The notes beneath the pieces are model-generated. The model worked only from the letters and a program-made list of their open reading frames with translations, searched no databases and was not told the origin of the DNA. From JANNRA01 sp031401035 (lineage in GTDB: Bacteria; Desulfobacterota; Binatia; HRBIN30; CADEER01): a stretch of DNA of 16,051 nt. The DNA is taken from NCBI GenBank assembly GCA_031401035.1, contig JANNRA010000161.1, positions 1-16,051 on the forward strand. Direction: 5' to 3'. Positions 1-6,480 of the stretch are shown here, in pieces. Within the stretch, counting starts at the first letter, position 1. Each line of letters begins with the position of its first letter. The position numbers and the translations under genes are program-made.

Positions 1-328
1 GCCTCCCTTCGTCCATTCGCTTTGCGACCGCCCCCATGGCGGCTCGCGTCGACAAGGTGGGGCTCCCGTCTTCCTTCCTTCAACCCCGCTGCCGTCTCCC
101 CCCTTCGGCCATGCACTCATCGAGTACATGGTAACTCCCGCCGGGAGAGGGTCAGGGTGAGGGGATCCTGATCGCTCATGTCCCCGTTGCACCGGCGCTA
201 CCAATTCGTCTGGTAGAGGCCACCAGTGCCTCCAGGACCGGCCGCCGGTACCCGTCCGGCAGCCGCCCGTCCATTGGAGGGCGATGACACGACGTGCCGA
301 CCGCCGGCCACCGAGGTGGCGCCGCCGT
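1..328. other. Non-coding flank downstream of hisD
   Basis: No coding region is convincing here on either strand; open frames crossing it are short and lack family resemblance. It contains one arm of an interspersed palindromic repeat (listed separately at 135-166) and a small hairpin at 198-216 (CTACCA, 7-base loop, TGGTAG). Next to the hisD stop, around 308-322, lies a weak GC-rich hairpin with no T tract, so a hisD terminator cannot be assigned with confidence. Confidence 0.6.
135..166. repeat. Single arm of an interspersed palindromic repeat
   Basis: These 32 bases match the right arm of the palindrome embedded in prmC (4621-4652) with one substitution. The unit starts with a small palindrome (CTCCCG, one base, CGGGAG) and ends in GGGTCAGGGTGAGGGGAT. 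Similar units are scattered between genes in many high-GC proteobacterial genomes. Here only one arm is present, in the non-coding region downstream of hisD. Confidence 0.75.
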
Positions 329-1630
329 TCAGGTGCGCCGCACGCGGATCGCCGCGGCATGCGCCTGATAGCCCTCCAGGGTGGCGAGGGTCTCGACGGC
401 CGGGCCGAGGCGGCGCAGCGCGGCGCGGCTACCGCGCACGACGCTGGTGCGTTTGACGAAATCATAGGTGCCGAGGGGCGAGAAGAAGCGAGCGCTGCCG
501 CCGGTCGGCAGCACGTGATTGGGTCCGGCGAGGTAGTCGCCGAGCGGCGCCGGCGCCCAGGCGCCCTCGAAGATGGCGCCGGCGTTGCGCAGGCGGCGCG
601 TCAGCGCCGCCGGGTCGCGCACCAGCAACTCGAGGTGCTCGGGCGCCACCTCCTCCGCCAGCGCCACCGCCTCGTCGAGGCCGCGGGTGACGATCAGCGC
701 CCCGCGCGTGCGCAGGATGGCCTCGATGGCGGCGCGGCGCGGCAGGGCGGCGAGCTGGCGCGCGATGGCGCGCTGCACGGCGGCGGCGAGGCGCGGCGAC
801 GGCGTCAGCAGCAGCGCGCTCTCGTCGCCGCTGCCGTGCTCGGCCTGCGCCAGCAGGTCGGCGGCGACGTACTCCGGGTCCGCCGCCGCATCGGCGATGA
901 TCAACACCTCGCTCGGGCCGGCGGTCGAGTCGATGTCGACCTGCCCGTACACCTGCCGCTTGGCCGCCTGCACATAGGCGTTGCCGGGGCCGACGATCTT
1001 GTCGACGCGCCCGATGGTCTTGGTGCCGTAGGCCAGCGCCGCCACCGCCTGGGCGCCGCCGACGCGGTACACCGCCGTCGCGCCGGCGATGCGCGCCGCC
1101 GCCAGCACCGCCGTCGGGTGGCCGTCGGGGCCGGCCGGCGAGACCATGATGACCTCGTCGACGCCGGCGACGCGGGCCGGGATGACGTTCATCAGCACCG
1201 ACGAGGGATAGGCGGCGTGACCGCCGGGAACGTAGACCCCGACGCGGCGCAGGGGCGTGATGTTCTGGCCGAGCACCAGGCCGGCGGCGTCGCGGTAGCG
1301 CCACGACGCCTGCCGCTGCCGGACATGGAAGGCGCGGATGCGCCGCGCCGCCAGGCGCAGCGCCGCGCGCACGGTGGCCGACAGCGCCGCCTCGGCGGCG
1401 ACCAGGTCGGCGTCCGGCACGCGCAGCCTGGCCGCCGTCAGCGCGACGCCGTCGAAGCGTTTCGTGTAGGCCAGCAGGGCCGCGTCGCCGCGCCGCCGCA
1501 CCGCCGCGACGATCTCCGCCGCCGCCGTTTCGGCGCGGCGCTGGTCGGCGGCGTGGGTCGCGCGCAGGCCGGCGAAGGCGCGCGCGAAGCCGGGCGCCGT
1601 GGTGCGCAGGATCGGCGTCACGACGCTCAC
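329..1630 (-). CDS. hisD: Histidinol dehydrogenase HisD
   Basis: Catalyses the last two steps of histidine synthesis, oxidising L-histidinol to L-histidine through histidinal with two NAD+ in the cytoplasm. The 433-residue product has the usual family length. Family motifs are visible: GVYVPGGHAAYPSS at about 131-144, VDKIVGPGNAYVQAAKR at 209-225 and DSTAGPSEV at 234-242. The expected zinc ligands are present (Q262 and H265 in AQAEH, D365 in GDYLAGPNH, H424 near the C-terminus), as is the catalytic Glu-His pair E331-H332 in APEHLEL. I chose the GTG at 1628-1630 because it overlaps the murA stop by four bases (GTGA), a typical translational-coupling arrangement, and gives a normal N-terminus. 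Longer in-frame extensions run antisense-like through murA and are not real. In related genomes hisG often lies between murA and hisD; here it does not. Confidence 0.96.
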   Translation of the reverse strand: MSVVTPILRTTAPGFARAFAGLRATHAADQRRAETAAAEIVAAVRRRGDAALLAYTKRFDGVALTAARLRVPDADLVAAEAALSATVRAALRLAARRIRAFHVRQRQASWRYRDAAGLVLGQNITPLRRVGVYVPGGHAAYPSSVLMNVIPARVAGVDEVIMVSPAGPDGHPTAVLAAARIAGATAVYRVGGAQAVAALAYGTKTIGRVDKIVGPGNAYVQAAKRQVYGQVDIDSTAGPSEVLIIADAAADPEYVAADLLAQAEHGSGDESALLLTPSPRLAAAVQRAIARQLAALPRRAAIEAILRTRGALIVTRGLDEAVALAEEVAPEHLELLVRDPAALTRRLRNAGAIFEGAWAPAPLGDYLAGPNHVLPTGGSARFFSPLGTYDFVKRTSVVRGSRAALRRLGPAVETLATLEGYQAHAAAIRVRRT

Positions 1631-2889
1631 CCGCGCGCGCCCCGGACGCGCTGGATGTCGGCGCCGAGCGCCGAGAGCTTGGCTTCGATGTGCTCGTAGC
1701 CGCGGTCGAGGTGGTAGACGCGCCGCACCTCGGTGCTGTTGTCGGCCGCCAATCCGGCGAGGATGAGCGAGACGCTGGCGCGCAGGTCGGTGGCCATCAC
1801 CGGCGCACCGCTGAGCTTGTCGACGCCGCGCACGATGGCGTTGTGGCCCTCGATGGTGATGTCGGCGCCGAGGCGCAGCAGCTCCTGCGCGTGCATGAAG
1901 CGGTTCTCGAAGATCGTCTCGGAGAGCACGCTGGCGCCGTCGGACACCGCCGCGACGGCCATCATCTGCGCCTGCAGGTCGGTGGGGAAGCCCGGGTACG
2001 GCAGCGTCTTGATATCGACGCCGCGCAAGCGCCGCGGCGCGCGCGCGTGCAGACCGGCGGCGTCCTCGTCGATCGTCATCCCCGCCTCGCGCAGCTTGGC
2101 CAGCACGGCGTGCAGGTGTTCGGCGCGGGCGCCGCGCACGAAGACGTCGCCGCCGGTGATCGCCGCCGCCATCAGGAACGTGCCCGCCTCGATGCGGTCG
2201 GGCACGACGTCGAACTCCATCCCGTGCAGGCGGGGGACGCCCTCGACGCGGATCACCGATTCGCCGACGCCGCTGAGCCGCGCCCCCATCGCCGTCAGCG
2301 CCGCACCGAGGTCGACGATCTCCGGCTCGCAGGCGGCGTTCTCGATGCTCGTCGCGCCCTCGGCCAGTGCCGCCACCATCATCAGGTGCTCGGTGGCGCC
2401 GACCGACGGCGTGTCGAGCTGCACGCGCGTGCCGCGGAAACGCTCGACGCTCGCCTCGGCATAGCCATGCGCGATCTCGATCGTCGCGCCGAGCTCGCGC
2501 AGGCCGTGGATGTGCAGGTTGACCGGCCGGCCGCCGATGGCACAGCCACCCGGCAGCGACACGCGGGCGCGGCCGAAGCGCGCCAGCAGCGGCCCGAGGA
2601 CGAGGAACGAGGCGCGCATGGTCTTGACCAGCTCGTAGGCGGCCTCGTGCTTGCCGACGCCGCCGGCGCTGATGCGCGCGCCGCCGGGGAAGCGCTCCAC
2701 CATCGCGCCGAGATCCTCGAGTAGGCGCAGGGTGGTGCGCACGTCGACCACGTCGGGCAGCCGGCGCAGCACGCACGGCTCGTCGGTCAGCAGCGTCGCA
2801 AAGAGGATCGGCAGGGCGGCGTTCTTCGCCCCCGCCACCGGCACCTCGCCCTGCAGCCGCCGCCCGCCGCGCACCACGATCGTATCCAT
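1627..2889 (-). CDS. murA: UDP-N-acetylglucosamine 1-carboxyvinyltransferase MurA
   Basis: Transfers enolpyruvate from phosphoenolpyruvate to UDP-GlcNAc, the first committed step of peptidoglycan synthesis, in the cytoplasm. The 420-residue product matches the family length (E. coli MurA is 419). Substrate-binding K22-N23 lie in VAGAKNAALP, the catalytic cysteine is C116 in LPGGCAIGGRP, the general base is D304 in FPTDLQAQ, and R396 lies in HLDRGY. Because the active-site residue is Cys rather than Asp, this is the fosfomycin-sensitive form by family knowledge. The ATG at 2889 follows a weak GAGAG-type ribosome site at 2895-2900. The stop overlaps the hisD start. The gene follows the secreted Cys-rich protein by 269 bases, so it may have its own promoter. 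Confidence 0.97.
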   Translation of the reverse strand: MDTIVVRGGRRLQGEVPVAGAKNAALPILFATLLTDEPCVLRRLPDVVDVRTTLRLLEDLGAMVERFPGGARISAGGVGKHEAAYELVKTMRASFLVLGPLLARFGRARVSLPGGCAIGGRPVNLHIHGLRELGATIEIAHGYAEASVERFRGTRVQLDTPSVGATEHLMMVAALAEGATSIENAACEPEIVDLGAALTAMGARLSGVGESVIRVEGVPRLHGMEFDVVPDRIEAGTFLMAAAITGGDVFVRGARAEHLHAVLAKLREAGMTIDEDAAGLHARAPRRLRGVDIKTLPYPGFPTDLQAQMMAVAAVSDGASVLSETIFENRFMHAQELLRLGADITIEGHNAIVRGVDKLSGAPVMATDLRASVSLILAGLAADNSTEVRRVYHLDRGYEHIEAKLSALGADIQRVRGARG

Positions 2890-3158
2890 CGCTGCTCTCT
2901 AGCGCGTCCGCGTTCTTGTGCAACGCGGGGGACGGCAGGCCAGCGCCCGTGGACGGAGCATCGCTGCCGTCCGCGGGCATCGCGTGGACGCGACCGGGCT
3001 GGTGGGAATGCGGAGATCCTCGAGCGGACAGGACGACGAGCCGACGCCCGGTTGCCGTGCGGGATCTATCACGTCAAATTGTGGGCCATTGCGAAGAGAA
3101 GGAAACGAATGAAACTACGTCCCCATCTCTCCCGGCAATCGACTCGCAGACCTCGCGC
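2890..3158 (-). other. murA upstream region with a hairpin
   Basis: This gap separates murA from the gene upstream on the minus strand and would hold a murA promoter or leader. It contains a patch of lower GC at about 3065-3120; on the minus strand that patch has TTGACG (complement of 3073-3078), but no convincing -10 box lies at the right spacing. A hairpin sits at 2951-2972: GGACGGAGC pairs with GCTGCCGTCC, with a 3-base loop and one bulged G. It has no T tract, so it is more likely leader structure or chance than a terminator. No gene is convincing here. Confidence 0.4.
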
Positions 3159-3953
3159 TTACGGAAGGCGACAGATGTAGAGATCCACACCCGAGGTGAA
3201 TAAGCACGGCACCCCGGACAGGCAGGTCAAGTCGGGCAGACAGCACAGTTGGCCGTAATTCCCACAACTCGACGCAATCGCGGTGGGAGTCGGCGTGAAC
3301 GTGGAGGTCGGGGTCGCCGTCGCGGTCACGGTCGGAGTCGAGGTCGGCGTCTCCGTGCTGGTGACGGTCGGCGTCGGGAGCCGGAAGAGAACCTCACCCA
3401 ACAGCGCCAGATCGAAGCGCCGCACGTAGCGGGTGTAGTGTCCCTGGATCGTTTCCAGATCCGCGGCGTCCCGGAACGTCCGCACCAGCACGGCGTCGCC
3501 ACGCGCCACGCAATCATCGAGCGGGTTGCCAGCCAACAGCGCGCCGGCGGCGCACGATGCAAACCGCTGCGCCGCGCCGCCCGCGCCGATGAGCTGCGCC
3601 GCGGCGATCAGCCGATTCGGCTCGGAGACCAACTCCGTAGCCGCATCGGCGTATTCGTTCACCGCCGCGCCGACGACCTCGAGTTCCCCGTCGCAGCTCC
3701 CGAGACGATCCGCGACCCGCCAGGTGCGGGCCAGGGCGGCATCGCCGATCCGCGGGCATCCCGCCGCCAGAAACGGAGCACCGAGGAGTCGGGCGATCGC
3801 TTCGCAGTCGAGACGCAGGCGCGTCGCCGCGCCCGTACCGCTGACCTTGGCTGCCGTGCAACGGGTCTCGGCGGACTGCGCGGCGGCGCTGCCGACCCAG
3901 CCCACACAGAGGAGTGCTATTCCCAAGGCAACGGACGACGGGCGCATGCGCAT
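3159..3953 (-). CDS. Secreted protein of unknown function with Thr/Pro-rich linker and Cys-rich tail
   Basis: I do not recognise a family for the main domain. The 264-residue product begins with a clear Sec signal peptide (charged MRMR, hydrophobic core 7-22, likely cleavage after AAA at 23-25 or just beyond). A mature domain at about 27-192 has six cysteines (32, 50, 66, 87, 134, 148). A Thr/Pro/Ser-rich linker follows at about 193-226. The tail has six cysteines (230, 237, 238, 244, 250, 261) in a C-x6-CC-x5-C-x5-C-x10-C pattern, resembling small disulfide-rich modules of environmental and predatory bacteria. The first ATG is chosen because GAGGAG lies five bases upstream. There is no lipobox, so export rather than lipidation is expected. 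The gene interrupts the common prmC-murA order, and its GC looks lower than its neighbours, suggesting later insertion. Possible roles are cell-surface binding or protein interaction, but none is shown. Confidence 0.85.
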   Translation of the reverse strand: MRMRPSSVALGIALLCVGWVGSAAAQSAETRCTAAKVSGTGAATRLRLDCEAIARLLGAPFLAAGCPRIGDAALARTWRVADRLGSCDGELEVVGAAVNEYADAATELVSEPNRLIAAAQLIGAGGAAQRFASCAAGALLAGNPLDDCVARGDAVLVRTFRDAADLETIQGHYTRYVRRFDLALLGEVLFRLPTPTVTSTETPTSTPTVTATATPTSTFTPTPTAIASSCGNYGQLCCLPDLTCLSGVPCLFTSGVDLYICRLP

Positions 3954-3975
3954 AGACTCTCCTCGCTAGATACTG

Positions 3976-4045
3976 GCAGGTTGACAGCGAGCGTTACGGG
4001 TAGTTCATCGCGCCGCGCCGCGTCAACACAAACCTGTCAGCCTGC
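3976..4045. repeat. Imperfect inverted repeat spanning the prmC 3' end
   Basis: GCAGGTTGACAG at 3976-3987 and CTGTCAGCCTGC at 4034-4045 are inverted copies matching at 11 of 12 positions, separated by 46 bases. The right arm contains the prmC stop codon. The interval also carries a TTGACG (minus strand, complement of 4021-4026) that could serve as a -35 for the downstream secreted-protein gene, with only a poor TACCCG at -10 spacing. It could be a regulatory structure, a scar at the edge of the inserted gene, or chance. Confidence 0.35.
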
Positions 4046-4978
4046 GCGCTCGGCGACGAGAATGCGCGGAATGGCGGCCAGGTCGGCGTGGACGTGCGCA
4101 GCATCGAAGCCGGCGGCCCGGGCCAGGTCGATCACCACCCTGCTCTGCCCGTCACCGAGCTCCATCAACAGGATGCCACCGCGGCGCAGGTGCCGCGGCG
4201 CAGCTGCGAGGAGTGCACGGATCACGGCCAACCCATCCGCGCCGGCGTAGAGGGCGCCGTGCGGCTCGAAGGCGAGCTCGGGGGAGGCGGCGTCGCCGGG
4301 CGCCAGGTACGGCGGATTGGCGACGATCAGGTCGAAGGTCGCGTCAGCCGGCAGCGCCGCGAAGAGATCGCTGACGACGAACGCGATGCGGGCGGCGACG
4401 CCGTGCGCCGCCGCGTTGCGGCGCGCCACGGCGAGGGCGGCGGCGGAGAGGTCGACGGCGGTGACGCGCGCCGCCGGCAGTTCACGCGCCAGGGCCACGG
4501 CCAGGCAGCCGGAGCCGGTGCCGAGGTCGAGGATGGCGCGCCTTGGAATCCCCTCACCCTGACCCTCTCCCTGCGGGAGAGGGGACCCGCCAAGCAATGC
4601 CGTGCCCGACGAGGCTCCCTCTCCCGCAGGGAGAGGGTCAGGGTGAGGGGATCGCAGGAATCGCACGCCGAGCTCGACCAGCAGCTCGGTCTCGGGGCGC
4701 GGGATCAGCACGTCCGGGGTGACCGCGAACGGCAGCGACCAGAACTCCTGCCAGCCGGTGAGGTAGGCGACCGGTTCGCGCCGCAGCCGCCGGTCCACCA
4801 GGGCCGCGAAGCGCGCCGCCGCGGCGGCGTCGACGGCGTCGCGCAGGCGCGCGAACAACCCTGTGCGGCCGACGCCGAGCGCCTGCGCCAGCAGCACTTC
4901 CGCATCGAGGCGCGCGCTGCCGATACCGGCGGCGTCGAGGCGGCTCGCGGCGTCGCGCAGCAGCGCGACGGCGTCCAT
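4037..4978 (-). CDS. prmC: Peptide chain release factor N5-glutamine methyltransferase PrmC, with repeat-encoded insert
   Basis: Methylates the glutamine of the GGQ motif of release factors using S-adenosylmethionine, improving termination; its likely partner is encoded immediately upstream (prfA). The 313-residue product shows the N-terminal helical domain, RPETE at 94-98, SAM-binding motif I DLGTGSG at 151-157 and the diagnostic NPPY at 221-224 (VANPPYLAPGD). Residues 110-144 are encoded by a palindromic repeat and read SPHPDPLPAGEG near the start and SPLPQGEGQGEG near the end. Removing these 35 residues leaves 278, almost exactly the E. coli length of 277. The insert falls in the variable linker before motif I, so the enzyme is probably still active. 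The ATG overlaps the prfA stop by one base (TGATG), implying coupled translation. Confidence 0.95.
   Translation of the reverse strand: MDAVALLRDAASRLDAAGIGSARLDAEVLLAQALGVGRTGLFARLRDAVDAAAAARFAALVDRRLRREPVAYLTGWQEFWSLPFAVTPDVLIPRPETELLVELGVRFLRSPHPDPLPAGEGASSGTALLGGSPLPQGEGQGEGIPRRAILDLGTGSGCLAVALARELPAARVTAVDLSAAALAVARRNAAAHGVAARIAFVVSDLFAALPADATFDLIVANPPYLAPGDAASPELAFEPHGALYAGADGLAVIRALLAAAPRHLRRGGILLMELGDGQSRVVIDLARAAGFDAAHVHADLAAIPRILVAERAG
4548..4652. repeat. 105-bp palindromic repeat inserted in frame in prmC
   Basis: The two ends are perfect inverted copies over about 36 bases, beginning ATCCCCTCACCCTGACCCTC on the plus strand at 4548, and ending in the reverse complement at 4652. 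Each arm contains its own smaller palindrome (CCCTCTCCC, 3 bases, GGGAGAGGG). A spacer of about 30 bases separates the arms. The length is exactly 35 codons with no stop in the prmC frame. One arm recurs at 135-166 and a fragment at 9230-9243, so this is a mobile or amplified repeat family and not a native prmC feature. Confidence 0.92.
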
Positions 4979-6045
4979 CAGCTCGCCGCCTGCAGCAGCT
5001 CGGCCTGGTGGTAGGTGATCAGCGCGTCGATGAGCGGCCGCAGGTCGCCGTCGAGGATGCGGTCGATACTGTGCAGGGTCAGGTTGATGCGGTGGTCGGT
5101 GATCCGCCCCTGCGGGAAGTTGTAGGTGCGGATGCGCTCGGAGCGGTCGCCGCTGCCGACCATGCTGCGGCGGCTCTCGGCGACGGCGGCGTGCTGCTCG
5201 GCCTGGGCGCGCTCGAGCAAGCGGGCGCGCAGGACCTTCAGCGCCTTGGCCTTGTTCTTGTGCTGCGATTTCTCGTCCTGGCAGGAGACCACCAGGCCGG
5301 TGGGCAGGTGGGTGACGCGCACGGCGGAGTCGGTGGTGTTGACGCTCTGTCCGCCCGGGCCAGAGGAGCGATAGACGTCGATACGCAGCTCGCGCGCCTC
5401 GTCGATGGCGACTTCGACGTCCTCGGCCTCGGGCAGTACCGCGACGGTCACCGCCGAGGTGTGGATGCGGCCCGAGGCCTCGGTCGCCGGGACGCGCTGG
5501 ACCCGGTGCACGCCGCCCTCGAACTTGAGCAGGCTGAAAGCGCCGTGCCCCTCGATGAGGGCGATCACTTCCTTGAAGCCGCCCAGGCCGGTGGAGCTGG
5601 CACTGAGGATGTCGACTTTCCAGCCCTGCGTCTCGGCGTAGCGCGAGTACATGCGGAAGAGGTCGGCGGCGAACAGGCTCGCCTCGTCGCCGCCGGTGCC
5701 GGCGCGGATTTCGAGGACGACGTTGCGCTCGTCGTTGGGATCCTTCGGCAGCAGCAGCAGCTTCAGGCGCGCCTCGAGCGCTTCGACGCGCGCCCGCAGT
5801 TCGGGCAGCTCGGCCTTGACCAGCTCGCGCAGCTCCTCGTCGTTCGACTCCAGCAGCTGGCGGTGTCCCTCGACGTCTTGCGCCACCGTCTTCCAGGCGC
5901 GGTAGGCGGCGACGATCGGCTCCAGTTCGGCGCGCTCCTTGGCCAAGCGGGCGAAGTCGGTGCGGCTGCCGGCCAGTTCGGGATCGATCAGGCGATCCTC
6001 GAGATCGACATAGCGGCGCTCGACGTCTAGCAACTTGTCCAGCAT
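4978..6045 (-). CDS. prfA: Peptide chain release factor 1 (RF1)
   Basis: Recognises UAA and UAG stop codons on the ribosome and triggers release of the finished protein. The 355-residue product has the family length. The stop-codon recognition tripeptide PAT is at 186-188 (RVPATEASGRIHTS), which marks RF1 as opposed to RF2. The catalytic GGQ is at 231-233 (SSGPGGQSVNTTDSAVR); its glutamine Q233 is the substrate of the PrmC encoded next. The conserved GDRSERIRTYNFPQGR is at 299-314. The start ATG at 6045 has no clear ribosome site, but the next-upstream gene is rpmE and this is the conventional start. A hairpin terminator lies in the leader, so some transcripts from rpmE may stop before prfA. 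Confidence 0.97.
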   Translation of the reverse strand: MLDKLLDVERRYVDLEDRLIDPELAGSRTDFARLAKERAELEPIVAAYRAWKTVAQDVEGHRQLLESNDEELRELVKAELPELRARVEALEARLKLLLLPKDPNDERNVVLEIRAGTGGDEASLFAADLFRMYSRYAETQGWKVDILSASSTGLGGFKEVIALIEGHGAFSLLKFEGGVHRVQRVPATEASGRIHTSAVTVAVLPEAEDVEVAIDEARELRIDVYRSSGPGGQSVNTTDSAVRVTHLPTGLVVSCQDEKSQHKNKAKALKVLRARLLERAQAEQHAAVAESRRSMVGSGDRSERIRTYNFPQGRITDHRINLTLHSIDRILDGDLRPLIDALITYHQAELLQAAS

Positions 6046-6111
6046 CGGCAGTCAGCAGTCCGGGGTCAGGATACGAGTGTCAGGACGCAGGGGCCTGAAA
6101 ACGGCGCCCCG

Positions 6112-6157
6112 CGAACGAAAACGGGCGCCGGGGAGATCCCCCGGCGCCCGTCGTTCG
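6112..6157 (-). terminator. Rho-independent terminator-like hairpin between rpmE and prfA
   Basis: A perfect 13-bp stem (6121-6133 with 6139-6151, 5-base loop) is extended by a further 6-bp stem (CGAACG with CGTTCG) across a 3-base bulge. Read on the minus strand, the core stem GGCGCCCG is followed by TTTT, giving a short U tract. It lies 3' of rpmE and 5' of prfA, so it can uncouple the highly expressed L31 gene from the factors downstream. The U tract is short, so termination may be partial. Confidence 0.7.
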
Positions 6158-6193
6158 GTGCGTTGGTGCGGGTCCGAATCCGGCGCTGGCGCG

Positions 6194-6412
6194 CTACTCT
6201 TCCTCGGCCGGCTTGGCGATGCCGTACTTGCGGCGGAAGCGCTCGACGCGGCCGGCGGTATCGAGCAGCTTCTGCTTGCCGGTGAAGAACGGGTGGCAGT
6301 TCGAGCACATGTCGACGCGCAGCTCCTTGCGCGTCGAGCGAGTCTCGAAAGCGTGCCCACAGGCGCAGGCGACCTTGGACACTTCATAGGTGGGATGAAT
6401 GTTCTCGCGCAT
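6194..6412 (-). CDS. rpmE: Large ribosomal subunit protein L31 (bL31)
   Basis: Component of the 50S ribosomal subunit that contributes to a bridge with the 30S subunit. The 72-residue product starts MRENIHPTYE, typical of the family. It carries the four zinc ligands C16, C18, C36 and C39, making it the zinc-binding (C+) form that can act as a zinc store. The start at 6412 is supported by GGGAG in the leader (GGGAGAGAGCCC before ATG). It is the first gene of the common rpmE-prfA-prmC-murA order. It ends in an acidic tail (AKPAEEE). Confidence 0.97.
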   Translation of the reverse strand: MRENIHPTYEVSKVACACGHAFETRSTRKELRVDMCSNCHPFFTGKQKLLDTAGRVERFRRKYGIAKPAEEE

Positions 6413-6480
6413 GGGCTCTCTCCCGTAGATCGGCTTAGGTAACACTGGGCCGTCGCCAGGGCAACCCAGGCTGGGCGCGG

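Noticed and set aside
284..1699. Long plus-strand open frame of 471 codons over hisD
   Set aside because: Arg/Ala/Gly-rich, without family motifs and exactly antisense to a clear hisD; such shadows are expected at this GC content.
1690..2724. Long plus-strand open frame over murA
   Set aside because: Antisense shadow of murA with no recognisable domain.
3109..3180. Tiny plus-strand frame (MKLRPHLSRQ...) after a good AAGGA ribosome site
   Set aside because: Only 23 residues, overlaps the 3' end of the secreted-protein gene on the other strand, no promoter seen; likely chance, though the ribosome site is striking.
4545..4662. GGAATC at 4545 and 4657 as a target-site duplication of the prmC repeat
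   Set aside because: The left copy overlaps the repeat arm and the implied 112-bp unit would break the reading frame, so coincidence is more likely.
5008..6030. Long plus-strand open frame over prfA
   Set aside because: Antisense shadow; the prfA product has complete PAT and GGQ motifs.
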